Assembly (NCBI GenBank): GCA_958510825.1
Contig: OY294054.1
Span: forward strand, 15,203,390-15,267,389
DNA: 64,000 bases
From: Brachypterus glaber
Taxonomy: Eukaryota; Arthropoda; Insecta; Coleoptera; Kateretidae
Direction: 5' to 3'
Of this stretch, positions 10,751-20,700 are shown piece by piece (within the stretch, counting starts at the first letter, position 1; each line of letters begins with the position of its first letter). The translations under genes were made by a program, and so were the position numbers. Under the pieces are notes generated by a model that worked only from the letters and a program-made list of their open reading frames with translations, did not search any database and was not told the origin of the DNA.

Positions 10751-11090
10751 AGTTATTTCGGTCCCCTCCAAACAGCTGGTGAAAACGAATGAAATCAGGT
10801 CTTCCGCCGAAATCGCCTCCCTTAGTAATGAGCACTTCCTTGATTAGACTAAAATTGTTGACAACTACACACGGTGTAGTTCCGAGATTAATACTAAAAA
10901 TATCTCCATACACTTTGCTAAGGGCTGTGAAGGCTTGAAACGGCGTCTCGTGTGATCCGAGCAGATGTAAGGAACCGATAACGGGCCAAGGCTTTGGTCC
11001 TGGAGCCGTGTGTGTTAATTTACGGCTGCGACTGGCGGTATAGCACCACCAGACCAGGAGCACTATACACAGCGAGACTAGTGCAAGCAT
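10751..11090 (-). CDS. CYP307-family P450 (spook-like), exon 1
   Basis: N-terminal exon of the same P450 gene. The ATG at 11090-11088 opens MLALVSLCIVLLVWWCYTAS, a hydrophobic signal-anchor for the endoplasmic reticulum. Next come a short basic linker and the Pro-rich hinge APGPKPWPVIGSLHLLGS. The exon continues through the beta-1/helix-B region (KVYGDIFSINLGTTPCVVV) to FGGRPDFIRFHQLFGGDRNN, which is typical of CYP307. The frame stays open 30 nt upstream of this ATG but contains no earlier ATG before an in-frame TAG at 11147-11145, so this start is preferred. The context GGAC-ATG has a purine at -3. The exon gives 113 codons plus one base, and the whole protein is 488 residues. Confidence 0.92.
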
Positions 11091-11117
11091 GTCCGCAGCA
11101 AGTACACTTTGAATGGT

Positions 11118-11150
11118 CACTGTAAGCGGACGGTCCGCTACCCTCTATAT
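11118..11150 (-). promoter_or_regulatory. Putative TATA and Initiator of the CYP307 gene
   Basis: Read on the minus strand, CATATAGAG (TATA-like, first T at 11149) lies 28 nt before the A (11121) of ACAGTG, which resembles the arthropod Initiator TCAGT. A start there would give a 31-nt 5' UTR before the ATG at 11090. The spacing is canonical, but no expression evidence is available. Confidence 0.45.
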
Positions 11151-12359
11151 GACGGTTTGACGATAGTACCCGGAGCACTTGACAGAGCTAGTGCTGCTGT
11201 GCGCGACCAATGACAGCTCCCCTCTCTTGCCCTTGCCCCACCCGAGGGTGCTGCTTTAATCTGCAGATTACTAGATTGGTCTGAAGATGATTTTTACCGC
11301 CCCCGCTCACTATCAATCACTACCGCCACCTAAACCACTATACACCTCTTTTTTGATTTTAATTATCGTACAGGTACTACTCTACTTTTTTAACTCTTCT
11401 TTTCTCTTGTCGGTTGCTTTGCTTGCTGTTTATATAATAAATAAGGCTACCTACTATCCTTCCTTTTTATCCGAATATTACCTCACACCTAACGTCGCAA
11501 TTCCGATCAAAACAGTCCTACTTTTTTGAATCAGAATAACTGTGTGAAATTAATTAGAAATTGGACAAACAAAAATCTTCCTCTAATGACCGCCGGCTGG
11601 TAACAAAAAACCGTTGATCGGTGTAACATAAACCGTTCTATAAGTATGAAAAATGACAACTATTTTCTATACACACACACACACATATATACAACACCTA
11701 ATTGCAAATTTCTGATTTTGCAATCGATGCGTTTTTTATTAAACTCTTTACAGCTCCTTGACTAGAAGAGTAACTGTGCTCGAATTTGAAACTTTTTTAT
11801 CCGACTTCCTGGAGACTGGCCATTTCTGATAAAGGTGCCCTGAGTCCAATGGTAATGACGATTTTATTCCATCACGTCTAATTTTTAAGAAATCGATTTG
11901 GCACTTTGCTGGTTAGACCCCCTGAAAAGACACTTTGAAAACTTCGTTCAAATGGTATAAAAATCTGTATTGGGGGGTTTTTGGTACGAGAAAATCTTGT
12001 CTGACATTCTTTTTGTGATAAAACCAAGTTTTGATACACTTCCCGTACAAAAATTTGCAAAACTCTGCCAAAAATCGCCAAAAACGTGGATTTTTTCATT
12101 AGAATCGCATGAAATTTGGCTCACAACTTTTTTTGATGGAAAGAAATTAACTTCCTAAAGGTTTTACGGTAATTATTGAAAAAATAAAGACAGATCCCAT
12201 ACAATTTATTTTTTATTTTCAAGTCAAAAACCATAAGAAAAGTGAATATCACTTTATATATTTAAATTTTGCTTTTTTAATCAAAGAATGAGCATTTTTT
12301 TATTTTTTCACACATCATTAATATAATCTAATTTGGTATGTAGATTCCAACATATATTT
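11151..12359. other. Upstream flank of CYP307; no gene
   Basis: The first 150 bp upstream of the putative TATA are unusually GC-rich for the window, as expected of a promoter-proximal region. The remainder is AT-rich, with a short (AC)n tract at about 11671-11686. A dispersed-repeat block at 11780-11880 contains TCCAATGGTAATGACG and has a relative near 25180. No specific binding site can be claimed. Confidence 0.4.
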
Positions 12360-12690
12360 AATACTTACTTTCTCATAAAACAAAGTCTTGTGATGGAAAA
12401 AAAATCATTTTTTTGCTTAAATCATATTATTTTTTCCTGAAACGTCGAGAAAAATCAAAATAATCAACAAAAAAAAAGATGTTTGTATGTCTGTCTATCT
12501 GTTTGTCTGTCTGTCGGTTGGTCGGCCTGTTTGTCTGTACCACGCTAACTTAAGAACGCTTTGAGCTAGCGACTTGAAATTTGGTATGCAGATGTATTTT
12601 TATATTACCTTGGACAAGTTCGTATTTGAGCAAAATCGGTTGGGGGGAAGGGGGGTAAAAGGGCGGGGGGTTACATTTTTGTTTTGCTCG
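12360..12690 (+). repeat. Dispersed repeat with (CTGT)n tract, copy 1
   Basis: The order of blocks is a TTTCCTGAAACGTCGAG block, a CTGTCTGTCGGTTGGTCGG tract, TTAAGAACGCTTTGAGCTAG, GACTTGAAATTTGGTATGCA, then G-rich AAAGGGCGGGGGGTTAC. The same blocks occur in reverse at 31325-31670, and partial versions lie near 48530-48690 and 58690-58800. It is an interspersed noncoding repeat of unknown class. Confidence 0.6.
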
Positions 12691-13178
12691 TTTTTTTTTA
12701 TTATTTACAATAGAAAAAAAGTTTAAGAACTACATAAAACGTTAAATAAAACTAGACAAAAAATGTTATTATCATTTTTTTAACTTGCTTTTATCGCAAA
12801 CAGAATGTCAAGTTCGGTTTTCTCGTACGAAAAAAAACCCGAATACAGATTTTCACATCAACTGAATGAAGTTTCAAGGCTTTTTGGACCACATGCATGA
12901 ATTTTAATGCAAAATTATTGTACCGCACTGTAAATAAAAATATGGTAATTTCACAGCAAATAAAGTAGGTCATATGTTACCAGCAAAGAAAGTGGCAAAT
13001 TTAAATCAGTACTGTAAATTTACTGTTGTCTGTAAAAATGTGAATTTTTATTTTGGTGGTTTTGCTGCTATCTTTTGTAGAATGTAAGCTATAATTATGG
13101 TAATTTTCAACCAAGATTGTAAAAGTGCCGGATTTTTGGACCACATGCATGAATTTTAATGCAAAATTATTGTACCGA
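12691..13178. other. Intergenic with a duplicated 48-bp block
   Basis: The block containing GGACCACATGCATGAATTTT and AATGCAAAATTATTGTACCG occurs at about 12886 and again at about 13138, roughly 252 bp apart. The sequence between is AT-rich. This may be an older, decayed tandem duplication next to the 146-bp tandem pair that follows. Confidence 0.5.
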
Positions 13179-13469
13179 CAGGAAAAGAGCTGAGATTTTA
13201 CTAAACCAAGTAATATTGAGGTTAATTTAATAAATACTGTAAATTCACGTTCTGATATGGTGAATTTACTTTAGTTATTATAGTTAATACTACTGAAAGA
13301 TTGACGGATAAATTTAGAGTGAGGCAGGAAAAGAGCTGAGATTTTATCAAACCGAGTAATATTGAGGTTAATTTTAATAAATATTGTAAATTCACGTTCT
13401 GACATGGTAAATTTGCTTTAATTATTACAGTTAATACTACTGAAAGGTTGACGGAAAAAATTAGAGTGT
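13179..13469. repeat. Tandem duplication, two 146-bp units
   Basis: The unit begins CAGGAAAAGAGCTGAGATTT and contains TAATATTGAGGTTAATTT and TACTACTGAAAG. Unit 1 spans about 13179-13324 and unit 2 about 13325-13469, with only scattered differences. Small open frames on the minus strand repeat themselves for this reason and are not genes. Confidence 0.85.
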
Positions 13470-13645
13470 GTACCACTCCAATTTTCCCAACGAATAAATT
13501 TACTAACAAACATCAAAAAGACATCTTCGCCTCTACCAATTTCTCAAATCTACCAATCAATTTTCCCAACTTTTCTACCAATTTACCAACTCTGCCACAC
13601 AATTTTTCCAACTATTTCCTAGTTCGACAGTGAATTTTTCCAACT
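13470..13645. repeat. Degenerate CCAAC/ACCAATTT repeat
   Basis: Irregular reiteration of words such as TTTCCCAAC, CTACCAATTT and TACCAACT. A similar tract lies at about 35320-35455. No fixed period is evident. It might be a decayed satellite or the low-complexity tail of a mobile element. Confidence 0.45.
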
Positions 13646-14267
13646 CAAGCGTGATTGGGGGAGTATCCCCCTATCCCCCTCACGCGAGTACCTCTGGTAG
13701 TTTTAAAATTCACGAGGGAGAATCCATATCAACTGTGAAGAGTATGCTATTGAATGCGACGCATTAGACTTTTTTGCCAGTTGTATTTATTTTAATCTGC
13801 TGTAACCCGAAACCCAGACACTAACGCATTCAATTTGACAGTCACATTAAACTAATTAATTATCTAATCAATTATGTTATTATTCCATTTTTTCACCTAT
13901 TTTACATGCTTTACTTCTTGAATTTCATAAATTCATTAAAATGTAAGCTAGACGGACAGACGCCACCCAAGCACTTATTTATTACATTAATTAATAATTA
14001 TCCTTCAAAATTACCTATAACATACAAAAAAATCCATATAGAAATACTTGAATATGCATATATTTATTATTACCGTTTTGAGAAAGTAAATATGAAAAGT
14101 TCTCATGTAAAGAAATGCACCACTTTTTAATAATAATGACGTATAAAATGCCAGTAATTGCATTATGTGATGAAATTATTTGACAGAGAAATAGGACTCT
14201 ATTATATCACATTAATATTCACCTAGATTAAATCATGGAAATTTAATCTAAACAAGCAGTGGAGATA
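13646..14267. other. Intergenic, no gene seen
   Basis: A C-rich fragment (GTATCCCCCTATCCCCCTCA) near 13663 resembles repeat edges at 28470 and 31320. The rest is AT-rich with no recognisable gene. Confidence 0.4.
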
Positions 14268-15074
14268 CACACAGAGAAATAATCACTAAAAATATGTATA
14301 CTTTGACGCCACAAATATAAGAGAATGTTTTTTAGCAGTGAAAGCTTTTTTTGACAATTGGGACAAGCCGTCCAGTCAGAACGTCTACTACTTAACCAAT
14401 GTAATAAAATTAAAGTAGGCCCCTGTCTAACATTAATCTGTTTCAAATGCAAGCATTCTACTATATCTCTGGCGTCTTTTACACCTACATATATTGTTTG
14501 ACACACGGTTCTAAAGCTATGGAAAGAATGCGGCTAAAAATTAGAAAACAATGTACTTGAATATAAAATCTAACTAAAAACACGTTTACGTTGAATTCGT
14601 TATAATCGGAAAGTTTTTTGCTCCTACCTCCCCCTTTCTTCGTAGATTTATTACCGTGTGTCAGGCTATATTATTCAAATTAAGTAGCTCAAAAGTTTGT
14701 ATATCCGCAAGAATGTTAAGTACTTAAATTAAATGTTTTACATGATTGAGTTTGAATACGTAACTTACTTAAACTAATAAAAAACTTGAGTTGCGTAAAA
14801 GTGCTTAGTTTGAACAATATAATTTCTTGTATTGAGTTTTAATGTATTTTAAATAAAAGTTGGAAAGTTGATATATGAATTTAAAATACGAAACATACTA
14901 AAAATACTAAAAATAATGAGAAATAGTATAGTAATTTCTTGAAAACAAGTACTAACTGAACTTGAAATGAATACGTGAAGTTATTATTTATTCCAAGAAT
15001 TTTTATCCTTGCAACAAGTATCTAACGGAAGTAGCATAAATACTATTAGTATTAGTATATTTTTTCTCTGTGTG
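14268..15074. mobile_element. TIR element family A, copy 1 (807 bp)
   Basis: The ends read CACACAGAGAAATAATCACT and the complement CTCTGTGTG ending at 15074. An internal block around 14690 (TAGCTCAAAAGTTTGTATAT, then CCGCAAGAATGTTAAGTACT) is shared with other family members at 32018, 38571 and 39933-41134. Its blocks near 14800-14870 match the 40.3-kb region in reverse. No transposase is present. The block near 14490 (TTTGACACACGGTTCTAAAG) also occurs in the 26-27 kb duplication. Confidence 0.65.
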
Positions 15075-16125
15075 TATGTGATGCTTCGCGGTTCCACAGT
15101 GTGTTCCTTGTAGTGGATAGTAAATTGCGTTTTCTTTGGATATACTTCCCAAAATATGATTTTTATGAGCGCCCTCTATAACGTTTTTATACATGACTGG
15201 AATTGTTTCAAAATTGGTGTGACTGCAGTCAGTCAAAGTAATTTTCTAAAGTTTTGGAATTTATCAGTGTTTCCCTTCAGTTTTTTATTATTTTTTCCCC
15301 TTTTTTCCCCTAAAACTTTTTATTTTTAAATGGTCTTTTTTTCAAAAACGACAAGATTCGATTAAAAAAGTTAGTTTATAACAATGGCGGGCTAGGTACT
15401 TAGGGCCCGGGCCGGCAAGGCAATGTATAATTGTAAATAAAATAGTATACAAACCTCGGTGGAACATTTTATTTTTCCTTCGGGAATTAACAGACCGCGG
15501 GGCTACGCCCCTTGGTGTTGCTAACTTTCCCTCAGGAAGTGAAACATTTTCCACCTCAGTTTCTAATAATATTTTAACATATTATATATTATTATTATAC
15601 TATAAAATCTTTCGTATAATACTCCTCTAGCACTTAGTGCTGCAGCGTTGCGAAGAGTTTATAATAACAATAAAAGTAACGAAAATATAATACCTAATTA
15701 ATAATTCTTTTCTAACAGTATTGGCAATAATAATCTAATATTATTGGGTTAATATTACCATCAATTTGCAAAAATATACACACTAAACAATATTGTTTAG
15801 AATATTCTATTCCAGTCGAACAAAATTATAAATATTTATCGAAGGCGTATATTTATTTTTATTTATTTATTTATTTATTTATTAAAATTTGCTACAGAGT
15901 CATGGAAAGCTCTAAATAAACTTTATTTGTGCTAGAAGAGTTTTTTAAAGTATGTATTTTTTTTAGTTTTGTCATTTTTTTAATTTTTTTTTAATTATTT
16001 TTTACTTTTATTAAACCTAATTTACTATAAATTTTGATTATTTATAGACAAAAACTGATTGTATAATGATGTTTCATTTTTTAATAATATATTTTTTTAT
16101 TTTAAAACATTAGTTACATAAGAAG
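15075..16125. other. Intergenic; (ATTT)n near 15860
   Basis: The sequence is AT-rich, with a TTTATTTATTTATTTATTTA tract at about 15858-15883. A hairpin-like CTCCTCTAGCACTTAGTGCTG near 15623 belongs to the recurrent CTCTTCTAGC dyad described in the findings. No gene was seen. Confidence 0.45.
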
Positions 16126-16235
16126 TTCTAGTAGGTATACTTTTTTTGCATATCCGGACAAAAGACACTAAAACTAAAAGTTTTAGTAGGTATACTTTTT
16201 TTGCATATCCGGACAAAAGACACTAAAACTAAAAG
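16126..16235. repeat. Perfect tandem duplication of 55 bp
   Basis: A 55-bp unit containing TAGTAGGTATACTTTTTTTG and CATATCCGGACAAAAGACAC occurs twice head to tail with essentially no difference. The identity implies a recent event. Confidence 0.9.
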
Positions 16236-17364
16236 TTTTAAAAACTTCAATAAAAATTATAATCATTATAAAATATTTTTACTTGCAACAATTTGCACAA
16301 TGGTGGTTTCAGGAGTAGCAGATAAAATCGTAATCTTAAGCGCCGTCCAGTGGCTCGCATAACCAGGGGTGTATCTAGGCTTTTCGCCGCCTCGGTCAAA
16401 TTTGAAAAAATGCCGCTCCTATGACATTAATAGTATATTATTTAACGAGCGTATATTAATTGCTATTAATCAATAACTTTGCGACACGAGTCGACAGACG
16501 AGTGGCGTAATCACCCTCGAGTATAATACTCTACCGACTTCAAAGTTTAAAAGGTTTATTTTTGCAGACCCGGTGGCTTATAGGCGTATTAATCACGGCG
16601 GTGGATTAAACAATTTAAACAGTTTTCTATGATGTGCACGTAGAAATAAATTAATTTTAATTTTCTTCTTGGCATTTTGTATATTAATTGAAGCAAAATC
16701 ACTCAAAACAATAATAATGGAACAAAATTATATTGATAAAATTTATGTAAAATTATTAAAATTTATTTTACTATATTAAGTATAATTCATAATTTATAAT
16801 GGTAAGTAAATACAGAAAATACAGGGTAAAAGGAAATAAATAAAGATATTTTAGAACGACTTAAAATAGTGTATTACGCACCGAGTACGCGAACCTAGTT
16901 TTCAGTGAACCATAGTAAAAAAGTACTTATTTGTTTTACAAGGCGGAGACGAGTAAAAAAAGCATTTGAAGTGCACTGAAATAGGTTTTTGTCGAGGTGC
17001 GTATACGATTTTTCCTACGACCTAACACCTAAACACCCAAAAAACGTTTTGTGTTTGACATTCACTTGTTTTCTGACAGCAGATATGTGAAATAATCAGC
17101 TGACGACTGCCACTTTCCGACCGCTGCCATAGCAACGTATGGAAAATACGCACTAACTACTAACTAGGTCGTAGGAAAAAATATATTTTAATACTTTTAA
17201 TCTTTGAATTGTAAAATATAAAAGTAAAAAGAATCCTGGAGTAAGACAATTTTTAAATTACATGCATATTTCAAGTGATATGGTTTACCATTTATCCATG
17301 CTTTACCATGTGAAAATTTCAACATACAGAGGTCTTCCAAATATGATAAGAAACAATATTCAAA
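16236..17364. other. Intergenic, repeat debris, no gene seen
   Basis: Contains GCATAACCAGGGGTGTATCT near 16360, a common mobile-element edge, and otherwise AT-rich sequence. No coding region, RNA gene or bounded element is supported. Confidence 0.4.
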
Positions 17365-17550
17365 AAACCGCTTGTCGATATCTTTTTTAGAAATGGAGTT
17401 AGAGAGTTAACACTCATACAGACAGACGCGTCTGTCTAGACGGACGCAAACATTTTTTTAAGAAATGTGAAAAATACATGATCAAAGATTTTGACTTTTC
17501 GGCGAAGATTTTAATACATCGGCACTCTTAGTAGTACTAAGTGCCGATGT
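17365..17550 (+). repeat. Dispersed family V, copy 1, with hairpin end
   Basis: Blocks ACCGCTTGTCGATATCTTTT and AGAAATGGAGTTA, then an interrupted GACAGACG tract, are shared in order with 62895-63052. The copy ends in a near-perfect dyad at 17516-17550, ACATCGGCACT paired with AGTGCCGATGT. The same ACATCGGCACT terminus appears near 26440, 27335 and 62475, suggesting a defined element end. The class is unknown. Confidence 0.6.
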
Positions 17551-18395
17551 AAGACTAAATAAGTTTAAATTTTAAAAATAAATTTTAGGTATTTAAAATA
17601 CTAAAAATAATGAAAAATAACACCAATACCAATACTAATTTATTTTTGGTACCACCCGGGTAGTTTTTGGTACCACCCGAGTAGTGCACCCTATTTAGTA
17701 GGCAGTACCAGCGTATACCGTCTCAGTTTTAATAATTATGTATTTAATTTAGCAATAGCTTTTTCAATAACAATAAAAAATATATTTTAACTTCTATATT
17801 TCTCGGAGTGATAATAGTAGGTACCTACCTAGATATTAGTATTTTCGAAATACTATTTTCCTTTGATAAGTAGCTACTACTAGCCTAAATTATGCATAAT
17901 ACTTTTTGAATTAAAATATTGTATGTGTAAGTTTTTTATAATAATGGTACTACCTGCCTTCGTAGATGCTTTTAAAGAGAATTAATCTTGACGGAACGAT
18001 TTATTTAACATCTTTATTAAGAAGATTGTTATTCTTATTTGTTATGGTTTGTTAAAATTTATAAATAATTTATTATTATTATTATTAATTCACGTAGAGG
18101 CTAAGTCAGTTCAGTGCATATATTCCACTCTACATAATTTGAAATTACCTCAGGATATGATTATACTTTTATTAAAATTTGTTATGCTATGTTAATATCA
18201 TCGCCAATCGAGCAATAAGCACTAGCTAAATTGAAGGGCTCGATGCAAAAACCTGTATTTTTTTGTGGAAAGGGTTATTTCTTGTATTATCAAGTGCAGA
18301 GTTGGGCAACGAATACTTTAAGTCTTTTCGTTTGGACTGTGTTACCACAGTTTTGGTCGTACGTTTGGTATTTAACGTTTGATTTCGGAATGCTT
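17551..18395. other. Intergenic, no gene seen
   Basis: AT-rich sequence with a short TTATTATTATTATTA tract near 18070. A small plus-strand open frame (18231-18422) overlaps a transposon end and has no coding support. Confidence 0.45.
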
Positions 18396-18478
18396 CAACG
18401 AACTAATAACTCTTCTATCTAGAATAGGCATCTCATTTGTAAAAACTGACAAAAACGTAGCCAACATGGTTTTCTTGA
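18396..18478 (+). mobile_element. Left-end fragment of a hAT-like MITE
   Basis: CAACGAACTAATAACTCTTC and the following 60 bp match the left end of the complete element at 57508-57761. Homology stops after the ACGTAGCCAACAT block. The right end is not nearby. Confidence 0.75.
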
Positions 18479-19091
18479 CATTCAAAATAAACCAAACGCG
18501 TCAGTGCAAATCGGGCTTCGTGTCGCATTTAGCACCAAATTTTAAAAAAATATAGCATATTTGTAAATACTATAAAATTGTCTCGATTTATTGATCGGAA
18601 AAAAAATTTTTTCACTCGTTTTTTCATCTTCTTTTTAATAGTGTCCATCTGGGCATTTTTTTTTCGCTTAATTTGCCATAAAATAGTGTAACAAAGTTAA
18701 TCTGTATATATGTTTTCTTCTTATCGGATTTTTAGCAAAAAAAAAAGAAATATCGAGCACTGATGACCGCTTGTGTTTTTTTGGGACATACGTTTCTATA
18801 TACACATGGCGGTCACCATGGCGCGTATGGCGGTCATATTTGTGTCTCAGTTTTGCAGTTGCTTTTCCGCGTATTTGAGTTCAATTCTATTCTGAGAGAT
18901 GCAGAGCGGTCATGAGTGACCGCTGTGGCCTGGTGGGTCATTACTTCTCGGTCATCAGTGATCGCTCTAGCCGCTAAATTGTTAATATTCAATATAAGAA
19001 GATTAATTTATACATAATTCTAGACTATTTTAGAGGATTCTTCATAGAATTTAATGAATTTAAAATATAACCAAAAGCCGCGAGGATATAA
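18479..19091. other. Intergenic, inverted CGGTCAT fragments
   Basis: Several GCGGTCAT/ATGACCGC words between about 18790 and 18975 in both orientations suggest a decayed palindromic element. No coding function is seen. Confidence 0.4.
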
Positions 19092-20045
19092 GAAACAGAG
19101 CTAATGCTGCAGAAATTTTTAACTTGGTTTCAAAGTAACAAGCTTTATTTAAATACGGAAAAGACTGTTTTCATAAACTTTTCGACAAAGAAAAGTACGC
19201 AAAATTGCTCTTATTTAATAAAGTCCAATAATAAATCTGTACATCAGGTAACCTCTACTAAGTTCTTAGGACTGTATATAGATAATAATTTGAACTGGAA
19301 TATCCATATTGATTCTTTATGTGAAAAGCTTCCTTTAACCTGTTATGCTTTATACAGACTAAACAAAATATGTAGTAGAGATGTTTTAATTATGTATTAT
19401 AACTCTATTTTTGCATCAAAAATTACATACGGTTTAATTTTTTGGGGTTACTCCAGTCAGTCCGACAGAGTCTTTAAAATACAAAAAAAAGCTGTAAGGA
19501 ACATAGCAGGTGTTTCTAGGCGTGCCTCATGTAGAGATTTATTTAAAGAACTTGGAATATTACCACTAGCATGTTTATATATATACGAAATTTTTGACAT
19601 ATATTAAAGGCAATCTACATACTCTTGGACAAAATGATACGTTTCATACGTTCAATACTAGATGTAATCAAGACATTGCAATTCCAAAACATAAATTAAC
19701 GTTAAGTGAACAAAATCCTAAATATATAGGCAGCAAATTATATAACTTATTACCTATACATGTTAAATCTACAGAAAATTTAAATGCTTTTCGTTTGAAG
19801 TTAAAAAAAATACTTATCAGAAAAAATTTTTTACACTGTTCAGGAGTATATATGCCAATAACTTTAGAGTTTTTCATTAACTTTTCATTAAATTTGTCTA
19901 TTTTTTTTTTTTACTTTTGTAAATTTTCATTGTATTTTTATATTTACATTTGTATTTTATTGTTAAATTTAATTACAGAAACTGTTTTATGACTTGTTCC
20001 ACACCTTTGTAAAGGTTTTTTGAACAATAAATATTCTTATTCTTA
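19092..20045 (+). pseudogene. 5'-truncated LINE, reverse transcriptase C-terminal part
   Basis: Translation from about 19104 gives the thumb and post-RT part of a non-LTR retrotransposon polymerase. Diagnostic words are WFQSNKLYLNTEKTVFINF, TKFLGLYIDNNLNWNIHID and the C-terminal RNIAGVSRRASCRDLFKEL. A frameshift near 19600 moves the frame to TYIKGNLHTLGQND and on to SKLYNLLPIHVKSTENLNAF, a typical end of Jockey/CR1-type ORF2. The upstream palm with the catalytic Asp pair is missing. The copy ends in AATAAATATTCTTATTCTTA, an ATTCTT-repeat tail. It is dead, having lost its 5' part and frame. The clade is not resolved. Confidence 0.85.
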
Positions 20046-20486
20046 TCATTCTTTGCATAGTGTAGTATACTCCTCGCAGATTGGAATTAGCCTTTTCCTT
20101 GTGAAGTTAAATTTAAAATGTATTGGGACATTTTTAATTTTTAAGTGGAGATTCTAATCCTTTTTTGTTTTTAAATTTGATGCGATTGATCCTTTTATTA
20201 AAAGTAGTTTTTTCTTAAAGAATGACATTTATCGCACTTTTCTTATTATTTTTTATTTTTTGATTTTTTAAATTAAATTTGATCGTTTTAATGAAAGTAT
20301 TTTTTCCGATAAAATGAAGACCGGTGATCCTTCACTATTTTCGATATTTTAACCCCCTTAATTTTATTTTTGGAGGGTTTATTTTCAATTTGAATAGGTC
20401 TCGTGTCCTTACCAAGACTGTTTTTTCTAAAAAAATTATGTTTTTCTTTCTTAAGTAATCGCGCGGAAATTTTTAGGATTGTATAC
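20046..20486. other. Dispersed repeat with TATACTCCTCGCAG head
   Basis: GTAGTATACTCCTCGCAG near 20062 is followed by TGTATTGGGACATTTTTAAT and GACATTTATCGCACTTTTCT. The same order occurs at 23500-24070, where a hairpin element interrupts it. This copy is therefore the unoccupied counterpart. The class is unknown. Confidence 0.55.
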
Positions 20487-20700
20487 AGGGTTATTTAAAA
20501 ATGAGTTCGAGAAATTTAAGAGGTAAAAAATATGAAAAAAAGTTTCCATAAAGGGTGATCCCGAAATTAGCCCTAAGGGTAAATCTAAAAAATAGTTTTT
20601 ATTTAATATTTCTGGAGCCGTATAAACCACAGTAAGATTTTTTGCACATGCCTTAACATTGTAATTTTTATTTGGTAATTTTAACCAGGGGCGTGCGCAA
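20487..20700 (+). repeat. Dispersed family W, copy 1
   Basis: Starts CAGGGTTATTTAAAAATGAG and passes through GAAATTAGCCCTAAGGGTAA and a TAGTTTTTATTTAATATTTC block. It matches 35998-36250, 36540-36770 (reverse) and, in part, 25915-26070 (reverse). It lacks the 103-bp insertion present in the 36-kb copy. Confidence 0.65.

Noticed and set aside
11091..11120. Ten extra N-terminal codons of the P450 frame starting at a GTG
   Set aside because: There is no ATG in that extension. The first in-frame ATG at 11090 gives a normal signal-anchor, and the predicted transcription start lies at about 11121.
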